A DNA stretch of 64,000 nt from positions 19,186,307 through 19,250,306 of the forward strand of contig NC_026661.2 of assembly GCF_000004075.3 (NCBI RefSeq), written 5' to 3'. Position 1 is the first letter of the stretch; each line of letters starts with the position of its first letter. The translations under genes and the position numbers were made by a program. Shown one piece after another: positions 25,049-36,457 of the stretch. The stretch comes from Cucumis sativus. Lineage: Eukaryota > Streptophyta > Magnoliopsida > Cucurbitales > Cucurbitaceae. Below the pieces are notes generated by a model that was not told where the DNA came from, ran no database searches, and saw only the letters and a program-made list of their open reading frames with translations.

Positions 25049-25933
25049 ATGTCGAATCAAAGGTAACATGTTTCTTAGTTTTCACATCAAATTAAACCCA
25101 AATTCTTCAAAATAATTTTGATTAATTTCCTCTTTTTTTTGTTATATAGATTAAATGGAAAAGTAGCTCTTATAACCGGCGGCGCTAGCGGGATCGGGGA
25201 AGAAACGGCGAGAGTATTCGCAGAAAACGGCGCGATCGTAGTAATCGCCGACATCCAAGACGAACTAGGCGAAAAGGTCGCAAGGGAAATCGGCGAAAAC
25301 AAGGCGAGTTTCCACCACTGCGACGTGAGAAACGAGGAAGACGTGGAGAAAACGGTGAAATTCACGGTGGAAAAACACGGGGTATTAGACATTCTGTTCA
25401 GCAACGCGGCGGTGATGGGTCCACTGACCGGAATCTTGGAACTGAACATGGAGGAGTTCGAGAACACGATGAGAAGCAACGTGAAAGGGGTGACGGCCAC
25501 GATAAAGCACGCAGCAGGTGAGATGGTGAAGAGAAAGACACGAGGGTCGATTATATGCACAGCCAGCGTGGCAGCCACGTTGGGTGGGGTGGGGCCGTTT
25601 GGGTACACGGTGGCGAAGAACGCAGTGGTGGGTGTGGTGAAAGCGGCTTGTGGGGAGTTGGGGAAATATGGGATAAGAGTGAACGGGGTTTCTCCTTACG
25701 GGGTAGCTACACCGATGACATGTGGGAGTTATAATATGAGTGTGGAGGAAGCGGAGGAGGGTACGAGTGCGTTGGCGAATTTGAAAGGGATTGTTTTGAA
25801 TTGTCGACATGTCGCTGAGGCAGTTTTGTTTTTGGCCTCCGATGAGTCGGTTTATGTTAGTGGACATAATTTAGCTGTTGATGGTGGCTTTACCGTCGTT
25901 TGTGCTGCTGCTAATTCCAATCCTACCCTTTGA
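25049..25933 (+). CDS. Short-chain dehydrogenase/reductase, copy 6 (divergent, one intron)
   Basis: Two exons: 25049-25062 (14 nt) and 25150-25933, giving 265 aa starting [16 protein letters not shown]. The position of intron 2 in copies 1 and 3-5 (after NVRG) is here read straight through (NVKGVTATIK). Motifs are TGGASGIG, Asp39 in ADIQDE, Asn90 in SNAAV (the usual NAG reads NAA), Ser144, Tyr157 and Lys161 (YTVAK), and VSGHNLAVDGGF. The coding sequence is clearly more GC-rich than in copies 1-5. It is separated from them by about 8 kb and a PMD relic. It is the most distant member, still SDR110C-like. The NAG to NAA change lies next to the catalytic Asn and may be tolerated. Confidence 0.9.
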
Positions 25934-26503
25934 ATTTTCCAATACCATTAAGAATTTTGAACTTTTTATTTTCAATAATTATGCTGTCTCATTAATGTTT
26001 TGAGTTGAGGATATGTTATGTTCTTATAATTATTGGTTGGATTAATGAAAAGTAAATCTTGTTTTTAAAATTTGTATGTATTATTTTGGAACATAAGAAT
26101 CATGAATAATATATATTTTTATGTTTGAAAGAAATTTTAAAAATAAAATAAATATATAGACACACTTATTCTTCAAATGTGGGTTTAAGTGAATGGATCT
26201 TAAATTATAAGTTTCACAATGAAATTTGATACACATTGTAACTAAACTTTGTCTTCAAAATTGAGAAATAATGAGTTGGAGATGAGCTGGATATATATTG
26301 AGTCAAAGTCTTGGAATCTTCACCATTATGTGGTTTGCATGTGCAGTTTCCTTGTATTATGTGATCTATAAATTTCCACTTTTTTTTTTCTTTTGAAAAA
26401 TACGTAAATTGTGGATTCAATTTTCTCCATTGTCGGATGGACCAGAATGATGCTTTTCTTTTTTTTATCACTTTCTTTTGCATTGAAACAAATTTCAAAA
26501 ACC

Positions 26504-26534
<31 letters not shown>

Positions 26535-26880
26535 AGTTAATCAGTAGATTTAAATGTAGGATGTAGAATCTATTTTTAAATATTATGAAAATCAACATTT
26601 GGCCTTTAAGTTTAATTTTAAAAAAAAAAAAATTTAAAAGGTATGTTTGGTAATTTATTTGTTTTTAATTTTTAAAATTTAACTTTTAAGAAATACGTGA
26701 GTTCCATAATTAATACCTTTTTGTTTTTTTAAACAAGACAAAAAAATTGTTTTTAAAATTATAAAGGAAAAAAATTTGAAAATAGAAAAAGAAGCTGTAA
26801 TTGTTTTTTAATGTTAAAATCAGCTTTTGATCCTAAGTTTAAATTTGAAAATAGAAAAAGAAGCTGTAATTATTTCTTTC
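25934..26880. other. AT-rich intergenic DNA with long poly-A
   Basis: No gene is seen. An A-run of about 30 bases lies at 26503-26532, and two near-identical copies of TTTGAAAATAGAAAAAGAAG with GCTGTAATT occur at about 26776 and 26845, a short direct repeat. Confidence 0.5.
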
Positions 26881-26929
26881 GATCTAGATGGACCAAAGAG
26901 AAACAATCGCAAAGTTTAAGATGATGCTA

Positions 26930-27450
26930 TCCTTCTTTTCTTTTTGCCCAGCTCTACACACATGCTTACAAATGGAGGCAATACTTTGTTGATTGAAATT
27001 CCAGTTAAGCAGCGTGCACAATTTCTCCCATGTAGATTTAGCTTAAAAGAGCAAGAGATAAAAAGTGGTTTATGTCTTCCTCAGCTCCTCTGCATATAAG
27101 ATACACCAGTTTGGTTTCAAACCCCAATTTGGAAGTTGTTTGTGTAAATTATCAATCGTGTTGATACATTCATATGGCCAAATGAAAATTTTGCACTTCT
27201 TTGGAATGGACGACTTCCACAGGTTTTGAAAAATAGTCAGATCGGTATTGTTTAAGCCCCTTTGATCTCTCTGATGTGTATAGCACTTTTTATAGAAGCA
27301 ATGGAGAACATCCCATTCGTGTTTAGTTTCCATATTGGAGAATCTTGGCCATGGTTATGATTTATGAACAAGGGCAGATGGGAGAGGTCTTTTAGGATTA
27401 ATATCCCAATCAAGATTTTCAGAATTCACATATCTTTAGTGGAGCTTCTT
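26930..27450 (-). mobile_element. LINE ORF2 C-terminal relic
   Basis: Read on minus it gives 'NTNGMFSIASIKSAIH'-like sequence, then LWKSSIPKKCKIFIW and LPNWGLKPNWCILYAEE. These match the segment before the zinc-binding region of plant L1-like LINEs. The relic at 60.5 kb has the parallel GLFSIASVTKAIH and IWKFSLPKK, so both belong to one LINE family. It is short and frame-broken. Confidence 0.65.
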
Positions 27451-27779
27451 TTCTCAGTAGAGAGAGCATAGAGCCATGGTCTGTAAAGGAATAGTGGGCT
27501 GTTAATGTGCCATTGTATGTACTTCTCAAGAGATAATATATATTATGCTTTAAGTCCCTAGTTTGTTACTAACACAACCTCTTACAAATTTGTAGAACTA
27601 TAGAATCTTAACATTTTAATTTTATGTCTAGCTTAGCCTTACTCGTTCGTCAGCATAGTAGGATTAACAACCAACTTTCTCTACCTTAATCCATTGGATT
27701 ATTATTAAAACTTGAGATGTTTATTATTGAAAAAAAAAATGAAAGTTTAATAAAATATGTACATGTATTGCAATATATC

Positions 27780-28255
27780 AAATAACCCGAACAACTTAGA
27801 CTACTCAATCCAAGTTATAAGGGTTGGATTGGATTGAGTTGAGTTTTTTATGTTTTTGTCGAGTTGGAGGTTACGTTGGGTTTGAGTTACATTTTTAAAA
27901 ATTCAGGTTGACTTAACCCAACCCAAATTTCTATATTATAAAACTTATAAATATTGTAATTCATACATATTATTATGAATTTGTTTGAAGTTTGTAATAG
28001 ATATGTTGAATTTTGATATTTAACGTTTGAGTTTTATATAATTATATTTATATTAATATGTATGGTAGACAAATTTAAGTATTTTAAGTTAATAAAAATA
28101 TACTTAAAAAAAAAAAAACTCGGTATCCCAACCCAACTCGAATTCTAGGAGTTGGATTGGGTTGAGGTTGAAGATCTTATTTGGGTTATTTGAGTTGTCA
28201 ATTTGACCGATCCAAAAATTCTTCTTAATCCAACCCATTTACACCCCTACTCAAC
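27780..28255. repeat. MITE-like inverted-repeat element (GGTTGGATTGGATTGAG / CCAACCCAACTCG)
   Basis: One side has GGGTTGGATTGGATTGAGTT. The other has CCCAACCCAACTCGAATTC, then GGAGTTGGATTGGGTTGAGG, with AT-rich DNA between, and it ends near CCAACCCATTTACACCCCTA. This combination is typical of widespread non-autonomous plant repeats. No coding sequence. The family name is uncertain. Confidence 0.5.
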
Positions 28256-29240
28256 ACCCTATCATCTAGACACAATTTTTTTAAAAATTTTATAAATACA
28301 TATTAAACACAATTCCTAAAATTTTGAAAACTAGACTTATAATTTCACCTATAGATTCATTCCATTTAGCCCCGTTACATATTTTCTTTAGCACCATTAA
28401 TATTATTGTATACACGTATGTAAACAAATGTGTTGTGTTAGGATTTGAATCGTTTACCTTTTCGTTAATGTTATAAGGTCTAAAGTAATCAAATGAAATC
28501 AACAATTAAGTAATACAAAAACGTATAATTTGATGTACGTGGTTCAGTGATAATATATTAGCTACATCTACGGAATAAAGGAAGAACAATATAATTATAG
28601 AGAATCTTTTCCGAACATAAAATGAGGTCACTAGATTAGAGTATATATATTGCACTTCTCTGAATGATAGAGTCAAAATCTTAAATAACTCGTAAATAAG
28701 TACACATATTCAAATGAACGGGAGACCCCATACCTAGTTTAATATCACCAAAAACTTTATCGTTTAAATTTTTAGGAAAGAGCAAGTTATGAAAAACAAA
28801 ATTAGGATTAGGGAGGTGGACAAAATTATTGAACGGCACCTATTCGATGTAATTAAGGCATTGAGGAAAATCAAATGAATTGTAAGTGAATGGTGCCGGC
28901 ATGCTTTTGCTTTATTCCTAGGAAATGTATTCTCAATCTATTTAATTAATCTATCATTACTGAAATACAAAACTCCCTAACGCTTTTAGTGTTCATAAAA
29001 GCTTTGTTTCTATTTTACATGTGCTACATGGGATTAGAGGTTCGAGCTTAGTTTAGTTATACACTGGACAAACTTTACTCAGTACAGAATGTCCATGGAC
29101 GGTCGAGATTAAGAAGCTACATTATTCAGACAAAAATTGAAACGTGGAAAAACATGAAAATCAAATGAATAAGAACAAAATATAATGAGTAATGAAAACT
29201 ATAATACAACCATTATAAAACAAAGAGGAGATTAAATAAA
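28256..29240. other. AT-rich intergenic DNA upstream of peroxidase 1
   Basis: No supported gene. Around 28535-28580, ACGTGGTTCAGTGA followed by CTACATCTACGG resembles a sequence common in dispersed plant repeats. I cannot assign it to a named family. Confidence 0.35.
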
Positions 29241-29365
29241 ACATATATATCTAACTGTAACATAGACACCTAAGAGATTTTATTTACACAGACAAATGAA
29301 ATGTTCGAATATATATATGTGTGTGCATGTGTGTGCAAGCAAAAGGGAATTCATTAGGTACAAAA

Positions 29366-30532
29366 ATGGAAAAGGGTTACTTTTGGTGGAGCATTTTTGG
29401 GTTAATTGCCATAATTGGAGCCATAAAAGGTGATGATGAAGGATTGAGTGTAGGGTTTTATAGTAAAACATGCCCTTCTGCAGAACGAATTGTGAGAAAT
29501 TCTGTTGCTAAAGCTGTGGTTAATGATCCTGGCCAAGCTGCTGGCATTATTCGATTGTATTTCCATGATTGCATTGTTGGGGTATCTGTTCTTATACACT
29601 CATATGCCTTTTTTAAAAAAATATCCGTTGAGGTTAAAAAAAAGTCATTTTGTTTACACACTTTTACTTTGCACCATTTTAATTAATTTCTAAATTTAGT
29701 TTATATGTATTGTTAATACATCTTAAATAAATGATATACATATTATTATGGAAATCACCAGGGCTGCGATGGTTCCATTCTTCTAGATTCAATCCCAGGT
29801 ATTACCAGCTCCTTCGACATAGAACGGCATAGTCCAGGCAACCCTGTACTCCGAGGATTTGAAATCATCGACGATGCTAAATCCAAGCTTGAATCTCGAT
29901 GTCCTCAAACAGTATCTTGTTCGGACATCTTAGCCTTCGCTGCCCGTGACAGCGTCCTTGTCACCGGAGGCTTCTCTTACGCTGTCCCTGCTGGGCGTCG
30001 TGATGGTCGAGTCTCCAACGGCTCTGCCGTGTTCACCAACGTTCCTCCTATAACACCTAATATTGCTCGCCTCAAACAACACTTTGAATCAAGAGGGCTA
30101 TCCTTAAAAGACATGGTGGCTCTGTCCGGAGCACACTCCATTGGTATTACGCCGTGTGGGGCATTCTCCAGCCGCCTTTATTTTTTCAATGAGACGGTCG
30201 AGACGGATCCGTCGCTGGATCCGAAATTTGCAGCGTTTTTGAAAACCCAATGTCCTAAAGGGAAGATTGGTGGGACAGCGGATTTGGACAATGTGACGCC
30301 GAATTTGCTTGACGTTCAGTTTTATGAGAATTTGAGGAGGAAGATGGGGGTTTTGAGCTCTGATCAGGCGATGGAAGATGACCCATTGACGGCAGCGACG
30401 GTGAGAGAATATCGTAGTAGTCGAAGCCTTTGGAAGGCGGATTTCACGGCGGCGATGGTGAAGCTGGGGAATATGAAGGTTTTGACTGGAAGGCAAGGGG
30501 AGATTAGAAAGAATTGTAGTGCTTTGAATTAA
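29366..30532 (+). CDS. Class III peroxidase 1 of the cluster
   Basis: Two exons, 29366-29581 and 29762-30532, giving 328 aa. The N-terminus has a hydrophobic core ([16 protein letters not shown]) as in a secretory signal peptide, with the mature part starting near [10 protein letters not shown]. Haem-site residues are present: distal Arg63 and His67 in RLYFHDC, GCDGS with its calcium-binding Asp, and proximal His197 in LSGAHSIG. The cysteine motifs (TCP, HDC, GCD, CPQTVSC, QCP, NCS) fit the four family disulfides. It is predicted to be secreted to the apoplast and to oxidise phenolics with H2O2. There is one intron only, at the VG/GCD boundary. The distal helix has Tyr and Ile (LYFHDCIV) where most plant peroxidases have LHFHDCFV. 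It is a relative of the plus-strand gene at 36.5 kb. Confidence 0.92.
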
Positions 30533-31299
30533 GGGTTATTATATGTTTTAAATTTGGTGAGGAGAACTTTGCATGCATTATTATAAGCCCTGCTATTGGA
30601 TTTTTTCGAAGATAAGATTCTGATATGAAAACTGAGCACTGAATGAGGTTTTAATTTATAATTAGTTGTTCATTAAAACCATATTATGGATGTGACATTC
30701 CTATATTTACTATAATTGAGCAATGACCATGAAAGTATACTAATTTAAGATTGGAATCCCAGAACACAATCCAATTTGCCTTTTGAGTTTTTCTTAACAA
30801 GGTTGATAGAAGAGGGATCAGGGACAACATACACCCAACAATAATAAGAATGTTATGAATATATACAGAAGTAGAGAGGAACAACATCACCCTTATATCC
30901 TTACACCAAAAGAAACGACCAAAAAGAATACTTCCATGCATGGAGTCATTGAGAAAAATAAATGCACTAAATAGTAGTCATCTACCTAAGATTTAATATT
31001 CTGTCGATTTTTTTATACTTTCAAATGTTGTAGCATCAAATGAGTTGTTTCATGAGATTAATGCGCGTAAACTGACATGAACACTATATATAAATATAGG
31101 GTAAATGAATACGAAGTTGTAAGATAACCAAGGGAGAAAGAGCTAAATAAAAAGCATAGAAACAAGAAACCCTAATACCATTTTGATAAATAAATATATA
31201 CATATATATAACCCTCAATTACCATTAGCTAAAGATCATCAACTCTTATATCCATTTCCCCTCTCTAATTTAAGTTGCCTAATACTGAATAATTTAATG
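30533..31299. other. Intergenic DNA between peroxidase 1 and peroxidase pseudogene
   Basis: The 3' flank of peroxidase 1 followed by AT-rich DNA. An open frame of 85 codons on minus (30684-30941) has no family resemblance and is not called. Confidence 0.4.
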
Positions 31300-31694
31300 T
31301 AGAAGCAAAGTTTGCAGCTTTGTTAATGTTGGGCATTGCTAGTGATGGCATCTAAATTAGGTTACTCTCAAAAATTAGAATTAGGATTCTATTATACGTT
31401 TTGTACTTTCATGATTGTATTGTAATTCTTGTAAGCCTCAATTATTACTTATCTCCATCTTCCCAATCATCTTAATTAACATTTTTCTTATGTACATTAG
31501 TAGTCCTTCACTAACTCAATGCTTAAATTAGGTCTATTTGATAAATATTGTGTAATTTGTAATTCCTAAGCTCTTCCATATCATTTATCCTTTTTATTAA
31601 TATTATTTATTATTTGTTTATTAGAAGGGAACTTAAGAGGGTATTAAGTGTATGTCAAATTAGTTAAGATATTTGTGCTTACGTAATTCTTTAT

Positions 31695-31699
31695 AAAAA
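31695..31699 (-). terminator. Pol III terminator of tRNA-iMet
   Basis: TTTTT on the minus strand, 14 bases after the tRNA 3' end. Confidence 0.65.
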
Positions 31700-31713
31700 T
31701 AATAATGAAACAT

Positions 31714-31785
31714 TATCAGAGCCAGGTTTCGATCCTGGGACCTGTGGGTTATGGGCCCACCACGCTTCCGCTGCGCCACTCTGAT
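31714..31785 (-). tRNA. Initiator tRNA-Met (CAU)
   Basis: Reading minus from 31785, the 72-nt sequence begins ATCAGAGTGGCGCAGCGGAA and folds as a full cloverleaf. The acceptor arms ATCAGAG/CTCTGAT pair, starting with the A1:U72 pair typical of eukaryotic initiators. The anticodon stem-loop GTGGGCCCATAACCCAC has CAT at 31753-31751. The T arm carries GATCGAAA in place of the usual TTC loop, another initiator mark. The sequence fits the plant tRNA-iMet I know. A T-run (31699-31695) lies 14 bases past the 3' end and can serve as the Pol III terminator, and a CAA motif lies just before the 5' end. It probably works. Confidence 0.96.
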
Positions 31786-31799
31786 TAGTTGATAATCAA

Positions 31800-32740
31800 A
31801 GTCATTTATAGGAAAAACTCGTTGATATAGTAAAATTTAGATTATGCTTTTAAAGTCTATCAGTGATACTTATACTATATGATTGGTAAGGGATTTTTTA
31901 ATCCACGATAGACTTCTTTTATTTTCTTTTAAAATAATCAACCATAATATCAATTACAAATGTATATTGTTGCATTATTTTAAAAAAAGTTGTCATACAT
32001 TTAATTTAAATTAAATTGTGTTAATCATTGCAATTATATTTTCCTAAAAAATATGAAGGAAATTTGATGTTTAATTTTTAAAGAAGTATGCTTATACTAC
32101 TTCATTCAGTAAGTTTCTATGTTCTATTATTAAATGTCTATCTATGTTTTCAAAAGCCAAGTGAAGTTTTAAAAGAAAAAACAAAATGTTGGTCCATTAA
32201 AAAAAAAACCCTAAAAAAAATCATTTTAAAAGCTTATCTTTTCTCCTTGATGTTTATTATAAATTCAAGTGTTTCACTAACATAGGTGAAAATTAAAATA
32301 GAGAAATTGAGAGAAAAGCTTATCAACCAAGACATAAATTTTCCTTCATTTTTCTTTTCTTCTATTTGTCTATATTATTCGATTTCATAATTAACTTTCA
32401 TAACAAATTCATACACCATTTTCAAATATAATAAAATAAAATAATTATATAACAAAACTTTATATTAATGGATGATATTACTACGTTTATAAGTATTTTC
32501 AACACGTTTGAAATAATTTTTCTCGGGAGTAAGTGATTTTTTAATTTATGTTTTATAAAACTCACAAACCAACAATTAGGCACAAAATTAGTATGATAAG
32601 TTAGAAATTCATAAAATTCGAAGACGACCCATTAGAAAATATAAACTTGAAAGTGAGATTAATTAAAAAAAAAAATTGCATCACTAAATTCTACAAGATT
32701 ATCAAAGTTTGAAATAAATATTTGAAAAATGGCAGGGCAG
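31800..32740. other. Former peroxidase intron/AT-rich filler
   Basis: This lies between the two relics of the pseudogene. At 31855-31920 there is a degenerate CTATCAGTGATA-type repeat. No coding frame has support. Confidence 0.4.
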
Positions 32741-33202
32741 GGCAGGGTTGCGATGCATCAATACTCCTTGACAAAACGCCACAAAAATCCCGACTCAGAG
32801 AAAGACAATTTCGCCAACCCCTTCTTACGAGGCTTCGAAGTCATCGACGATGTCAAATCCAACCTCGAATCCAATTGTCCAAGCACAGTTTGATCTTGAG
32901 CCGACATTTTAGCCTTTTCGTCGGCCAATTCACTTACCCCTTCCACGGAGAGGCCGTCGCGACTCACTCGTCTCCCAATCAGTTGGATGTTTAATATTAT
33001 ATGAGAATTTGAAGAGGAAGATGGGAGTTTTGTCGTCGGATCAAGCGCTGGCGAGTGACCCTTTAACGGCGGCCACGGTGAGGAGATACCGGAGGAATAG
33101 GGCGGTGTGGATGAGGGATTTCTCAAAGGCAATGGTGAAGGTGGGGAAGCTTTGAATGGAACACAAGGGAAGATTAGAAGGAATGGTCATTTTGGAAACT
33201 AG

Positions 33203-33580
33203 GGTTTCTTTGCTTGAATTAATATAAATTTCCATTGGCTTAGTATGTAATTAGTTTATGGTCGATGATTTCAATAAAGGGTGTTGCTTATTTTCCTTAA
33301 TCTAAACACTAAATTCTGATTGATGAGTTTTGTTTTAGTATATATGTATTTAGATTAATGTTCATGTGCTGATTTTAATGAAGGATGATATTATCGTTCC
33401 TTCATTTATTTTTTTCCCTTAATGTTACATACTTTTTGAAAAAATATACAAAATGCAGTTAATTAATTATATTGCTTTGGGGCATTTCTTGATTTGTGTA
33501 TATCGTTTTTGTATAGCGATTACATGAACTTTAGGCTATGTTTCAATTATACATATACCCTGTACCGGAAAATTTGGGGG
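33203..33580. other. 3' flank of peroxidase pseudogene
   Basis: AT-rich, nothing recognised. Confidence 0.4.
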
Positions 33581-33995
33581 AAAATGGAGAACCTATTGAA
33601 TTAGAAGAACCAACATCGATCGAACATCTTTTTCCTATGTGATGAACTTTGCTCCATATGTAAACCAAAAAATTGATTTGGCATCATCAAATTCAACACC
33701 AATCTCTTCCATTCTAAGTCCACTTAGTTGGAAAGAAAGAACTGCATGTTCAAAGACGAGAAAATATCTATTATTGATGTTTGAGAAGACATTTACACAC
33801 TCACATAATTCTAGACGCGTAATAAATCCACTTTCTTTGACCAATTATAGTGCTAGCATCATTGCTTTAAATCTAAATGTTTTTATATCAACTTTTCTTT
33901 TGGGGCTTAGCTCTAGCCCCTTTTGTTTTCTCCCTTGTTTCGTTGTACTTATTTCCTTATCATTAATGTAAGAAGCGGTGATGCTCGAGTACACC
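33580..33995 (+). mobile_element. LINE 3'-end relic
   Basis: It ends with GGGGCTTAGCTCTAGCCCC, TTTTGTTTTCTCC and a degenerate tail (GGTGATGCTCGAGTACACCT), the same order as behind the clearer LINE relics at 34.9 and 59.7 kb. The part before it has no intact frame. Confidence 0.45.
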
Positions 33996-33999
33996 TAAT

Positions 34000-35000
34000 A
34001 ATCCAAGATATTTGGAGTACGAATGGAATACAAATGGGGTCTCCTCAAAGTGGCTGCCCACAGTCTTTTCCCTCTTTCTCACATTTGAAATGCTACCATC
34101 AAAGAAGCATGGAATGAGACTATTGATGATTGGGATTTCAAGTCGAGGAAACGCCCTTACGTGAGAGAGAGAAAAATATGTGAAACTCCATTAGAGTATC
34201 TCTCCCTACTTCTAATGACAACAGAGGTTTGGATGTCCCTATTTAGAAAAACAATTGGAAAAGGTATTTTTTTCTATAGCCACTGACAAAGAAAATTTGA
34301 ATATTTTCAATATTGAAAACCTTGACCTGTTGCTCTATAAACCTCTCTGGAATTTAAAGATTTCAAAAAAAAATGAAAGTTTTAATGTGGACATTATTTG
34401 AAGACGGCATCTTTGATCAATTGTGATAAGCTGCAAGGAAGACTGAAAAATCATTGCCTTAGTCCAAGTTGGTGTATTTTCTGTCAAAAAACTAATGACA
34501 CTGTTGGATAACCTATTCATTCATGGCAACTTTGCAAATTCTATTTGGAAGAAAATTGAAGATTATACAGACCAGACCGGAAGAACATTAGTCAAAACTG
34601 CCATAATCTTTGCAAGAACCTTTGCTCTATCAACACAAAGAACAAGAAATGTATTATCTTTTTCAATATGGGTCTGGCCACTGTTTGAGTTATCTGGTTG
34701 GAGAGAAACAACAAAATTTTAAACAACAGATGTGCAAACACTATAAATACATGGGAGAACACATATGCAACTTCACTGGCTCATGGTCATCCAGAAGCAT
34801 AATTTTTTCGGATTATTTTTCATCTGTTATTGCTCTAAATTGTAGTGCTTTAAAATAAATGTTTTCTCCATTTATTTGGACTTATCTCTGGCCCTTTATT
34901 TTTAATCATGTACTCCGTGCTTTAATAAATAAAATTTTATGGAAGATAATAAGGATGCTACAAGGGTGTCCTGCCCACCTAGTGAAAATGCTTAGAGAGA
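34000..35000 (+). mobile_element. LINE ORF2 C-terminal relic with 3' tail
   Basis: In shifting frames it shows SPSWCIFCQKTND (zinc-binding region), WLERNNKILNN (the terminal motif of the family) and then the 3' tail with CTCTGGCCC, GATAATAAGGATGCTACAAG and GTGTCCTGCCCACCTAGTGA. It directly follows another LINE tail, so two copies lie head to tail. Confidence 0.6.
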
Positions 35001-35269
35001 AAAAAAGAGTATATTTTTAGCTGTGAGAATGTGTCAAACCGTGTTGAGATGTTTTATTCTATTAAGGTAGGAAGGTTTCTTAATTTTAGGGGATCACAAA
35101 AAATATCAATCCATTATAATTGAGTCATTGAGTGGCATATTTCCATGATGTTGATTTGGTTGTACAATAGCTACTGTCCATATAATCTCTTGTTAAATTA
35201 AAGCTGTCCCTCAACAAACAAAAACTTCATATATATAATAATTATGAGACAAAGACATTGTTTGATGTC

Positions 35270-35500
35270 ATTACTTTTACTCTCCAAATGTAATTCCTTC
35301 GATAACACCACCATAGATTGGAATCCAGCCCTCCATTATTCGATGTAATTCAAGTTTGCTTTTATCTTCCAAAATAAGTATATATTTTCTGTAATGTTCC
35401 AAATCACTGTATTTTTTTAAAAACGGATACATGAAGGTAAGTAGGTAGGTGCATCCCACTAGGTGGACATTCTTTTAATACTTTCATCATCCACCTCAAT
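35270..35500 (-). mobile_element. LINE 3'-tail relic, inverted
   Basis: On minus: GGATGATGAAAGTATTAAAA, then GAATGTCCACCTAGTGGGAT and CACCTACCTACTTACC. This is the recurrent tail module in reverse orientation to the copy at 34.9 kb. Confidence 0.5.
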
Positions 35501-36380
35501 AATATACTCTTTAAAATTGCATCAGGTTGGCACTTTACTTTTTGTCTTATTTTTATGATCTTATTAGAATAGATTTATCCCAAGTACAAGAAAGTTAGCA
35601 AGAGAGAAAACAAAGGAGGCCAAACCATCTATATGTATATAAATATCAAGAAATCTTGTGTTCAAATTCTTTGGCTTTTAATTTTTACTTGAAACACTTT
35701 TCAAATGGAGAGATTTAATTTCCCAAGCCTGACAAAGAGGCTCAAACTTACTTTTTCTCTAAGCTTTCAATTTATTTTTAATGGTCTAGTATAAACTTAT
35801 TTAAAAGAATTTAATGTATGATAACTTTTATTTGCATAAATTATATATATTATTATATAAAAAGCTGATTCCAATCCAATGCAAAATCTAATTTTATATT
35901 TAATAGACTCATTGATTTATTTTTTAGGAAAAATTGTTAAAATTAACCAAGTTTAAAAAATATTTACTGTTCATAAAAAGAGAAAATGTAATAACTTTTT
36001 TTTTGGTTTTTTATAGAGTGTAAGTAGTTTGTTTTACTTTTTATTACTTTTTTTTAAAAAAAAACCCCCATTTTTAATATGCCAAATTAAACAGCTTATA
36101 AATGTTTGCATTTTAAGAAAATTGTTACCCACCTTTATTTTAAGAAAATTGTTACCCACATCATTTAAGGATCACATCAATGTATTGACATTATTATTTT
36201 CTACAATCAATAAAATATATAAAGTACTAAGATGGAAGAGTTCGAACATTCAAAAGTATGAAAACAGAAATTGACATAAACAAAGAAAAATGTAAATGAA
36301 ACGTACATTTTTTCCCTCAGCACTATCGACCAAAAACAAAGAGCCAAAATCAAAAGAACAAAAAAAATAATCCTAAAACC
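35500..36380. other. AT-rich region upstream of peroxidase 3
   Basis: A short direct repeat, TTTTAAGAAAATTGTTACCC, occurs twice in tandem at 36111-36158. No gene is seen. A TATA box follows at 36387. Confidence 0.45.
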
Positions 36381-36386
36381 TTATTT

Positions 36387-36397
36387 TATATATATAT
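36387..36397 (+). promoter_or_regulatory. TATA box of peroxidase 3
   Basis: TATATATATAT, about 60-70 bases before the ATG at 36458. Confidence 0.5.
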
Positions 36398-36457
36398 GGA
36401 CCAAAGAGACCATAATTCTCATCCATCTTAATTTCTTAAGAAAATTTAGGTTCAAGT

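Larger units (their letters stand above)
31300..33202 (+). pseudogene. Class III peroxidase pseudogene (relative of the 36.5-kb gene)
   Basis: Two relics in gene order. The first, 31300-31436, matches exon 1 of the peroxidase at 36458 (GCTTTGTTAATG, then GGCATT, then TCATGATTGTATTGT before a GTAAGC donor). It lacks the original ATG and about 90 nt around the TCPLAE region. The second, 32746-33202, starts GGTTGCGATGCATCAATACT, keeps [10 protein letters not shown] and the C-terminal [15 protein letters not shown], and ends in the same FxN stop context. About 280 nt in the middle, including the proximal-His helix, are missing, and stops are present (for example after the CPSTV region). A tRNA-Met gene lies in the intervening region on the other strand. 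Confidence 0.88.

Noticed and set aside
25385-25867. 160-codon open frame on minus
   Set aside because: Antisense shadow of the GC-rich SDR copy 6, with no family resemblance.
30684-30941. 85-codon open frame on minus downstream of peroxidase 1
   Set aside because: Hydrophobic but AT-driven composition, no recognised family, no paralogous support.
31709-31735. TTATCAGAGCC on plus looks like the tRNA-Met primer-binding site of a plant LTR element
   Set aside because: The full 72-base tRNA with all arms is present on minus, with no LTR next to it, so it is the tRNA gene itself.
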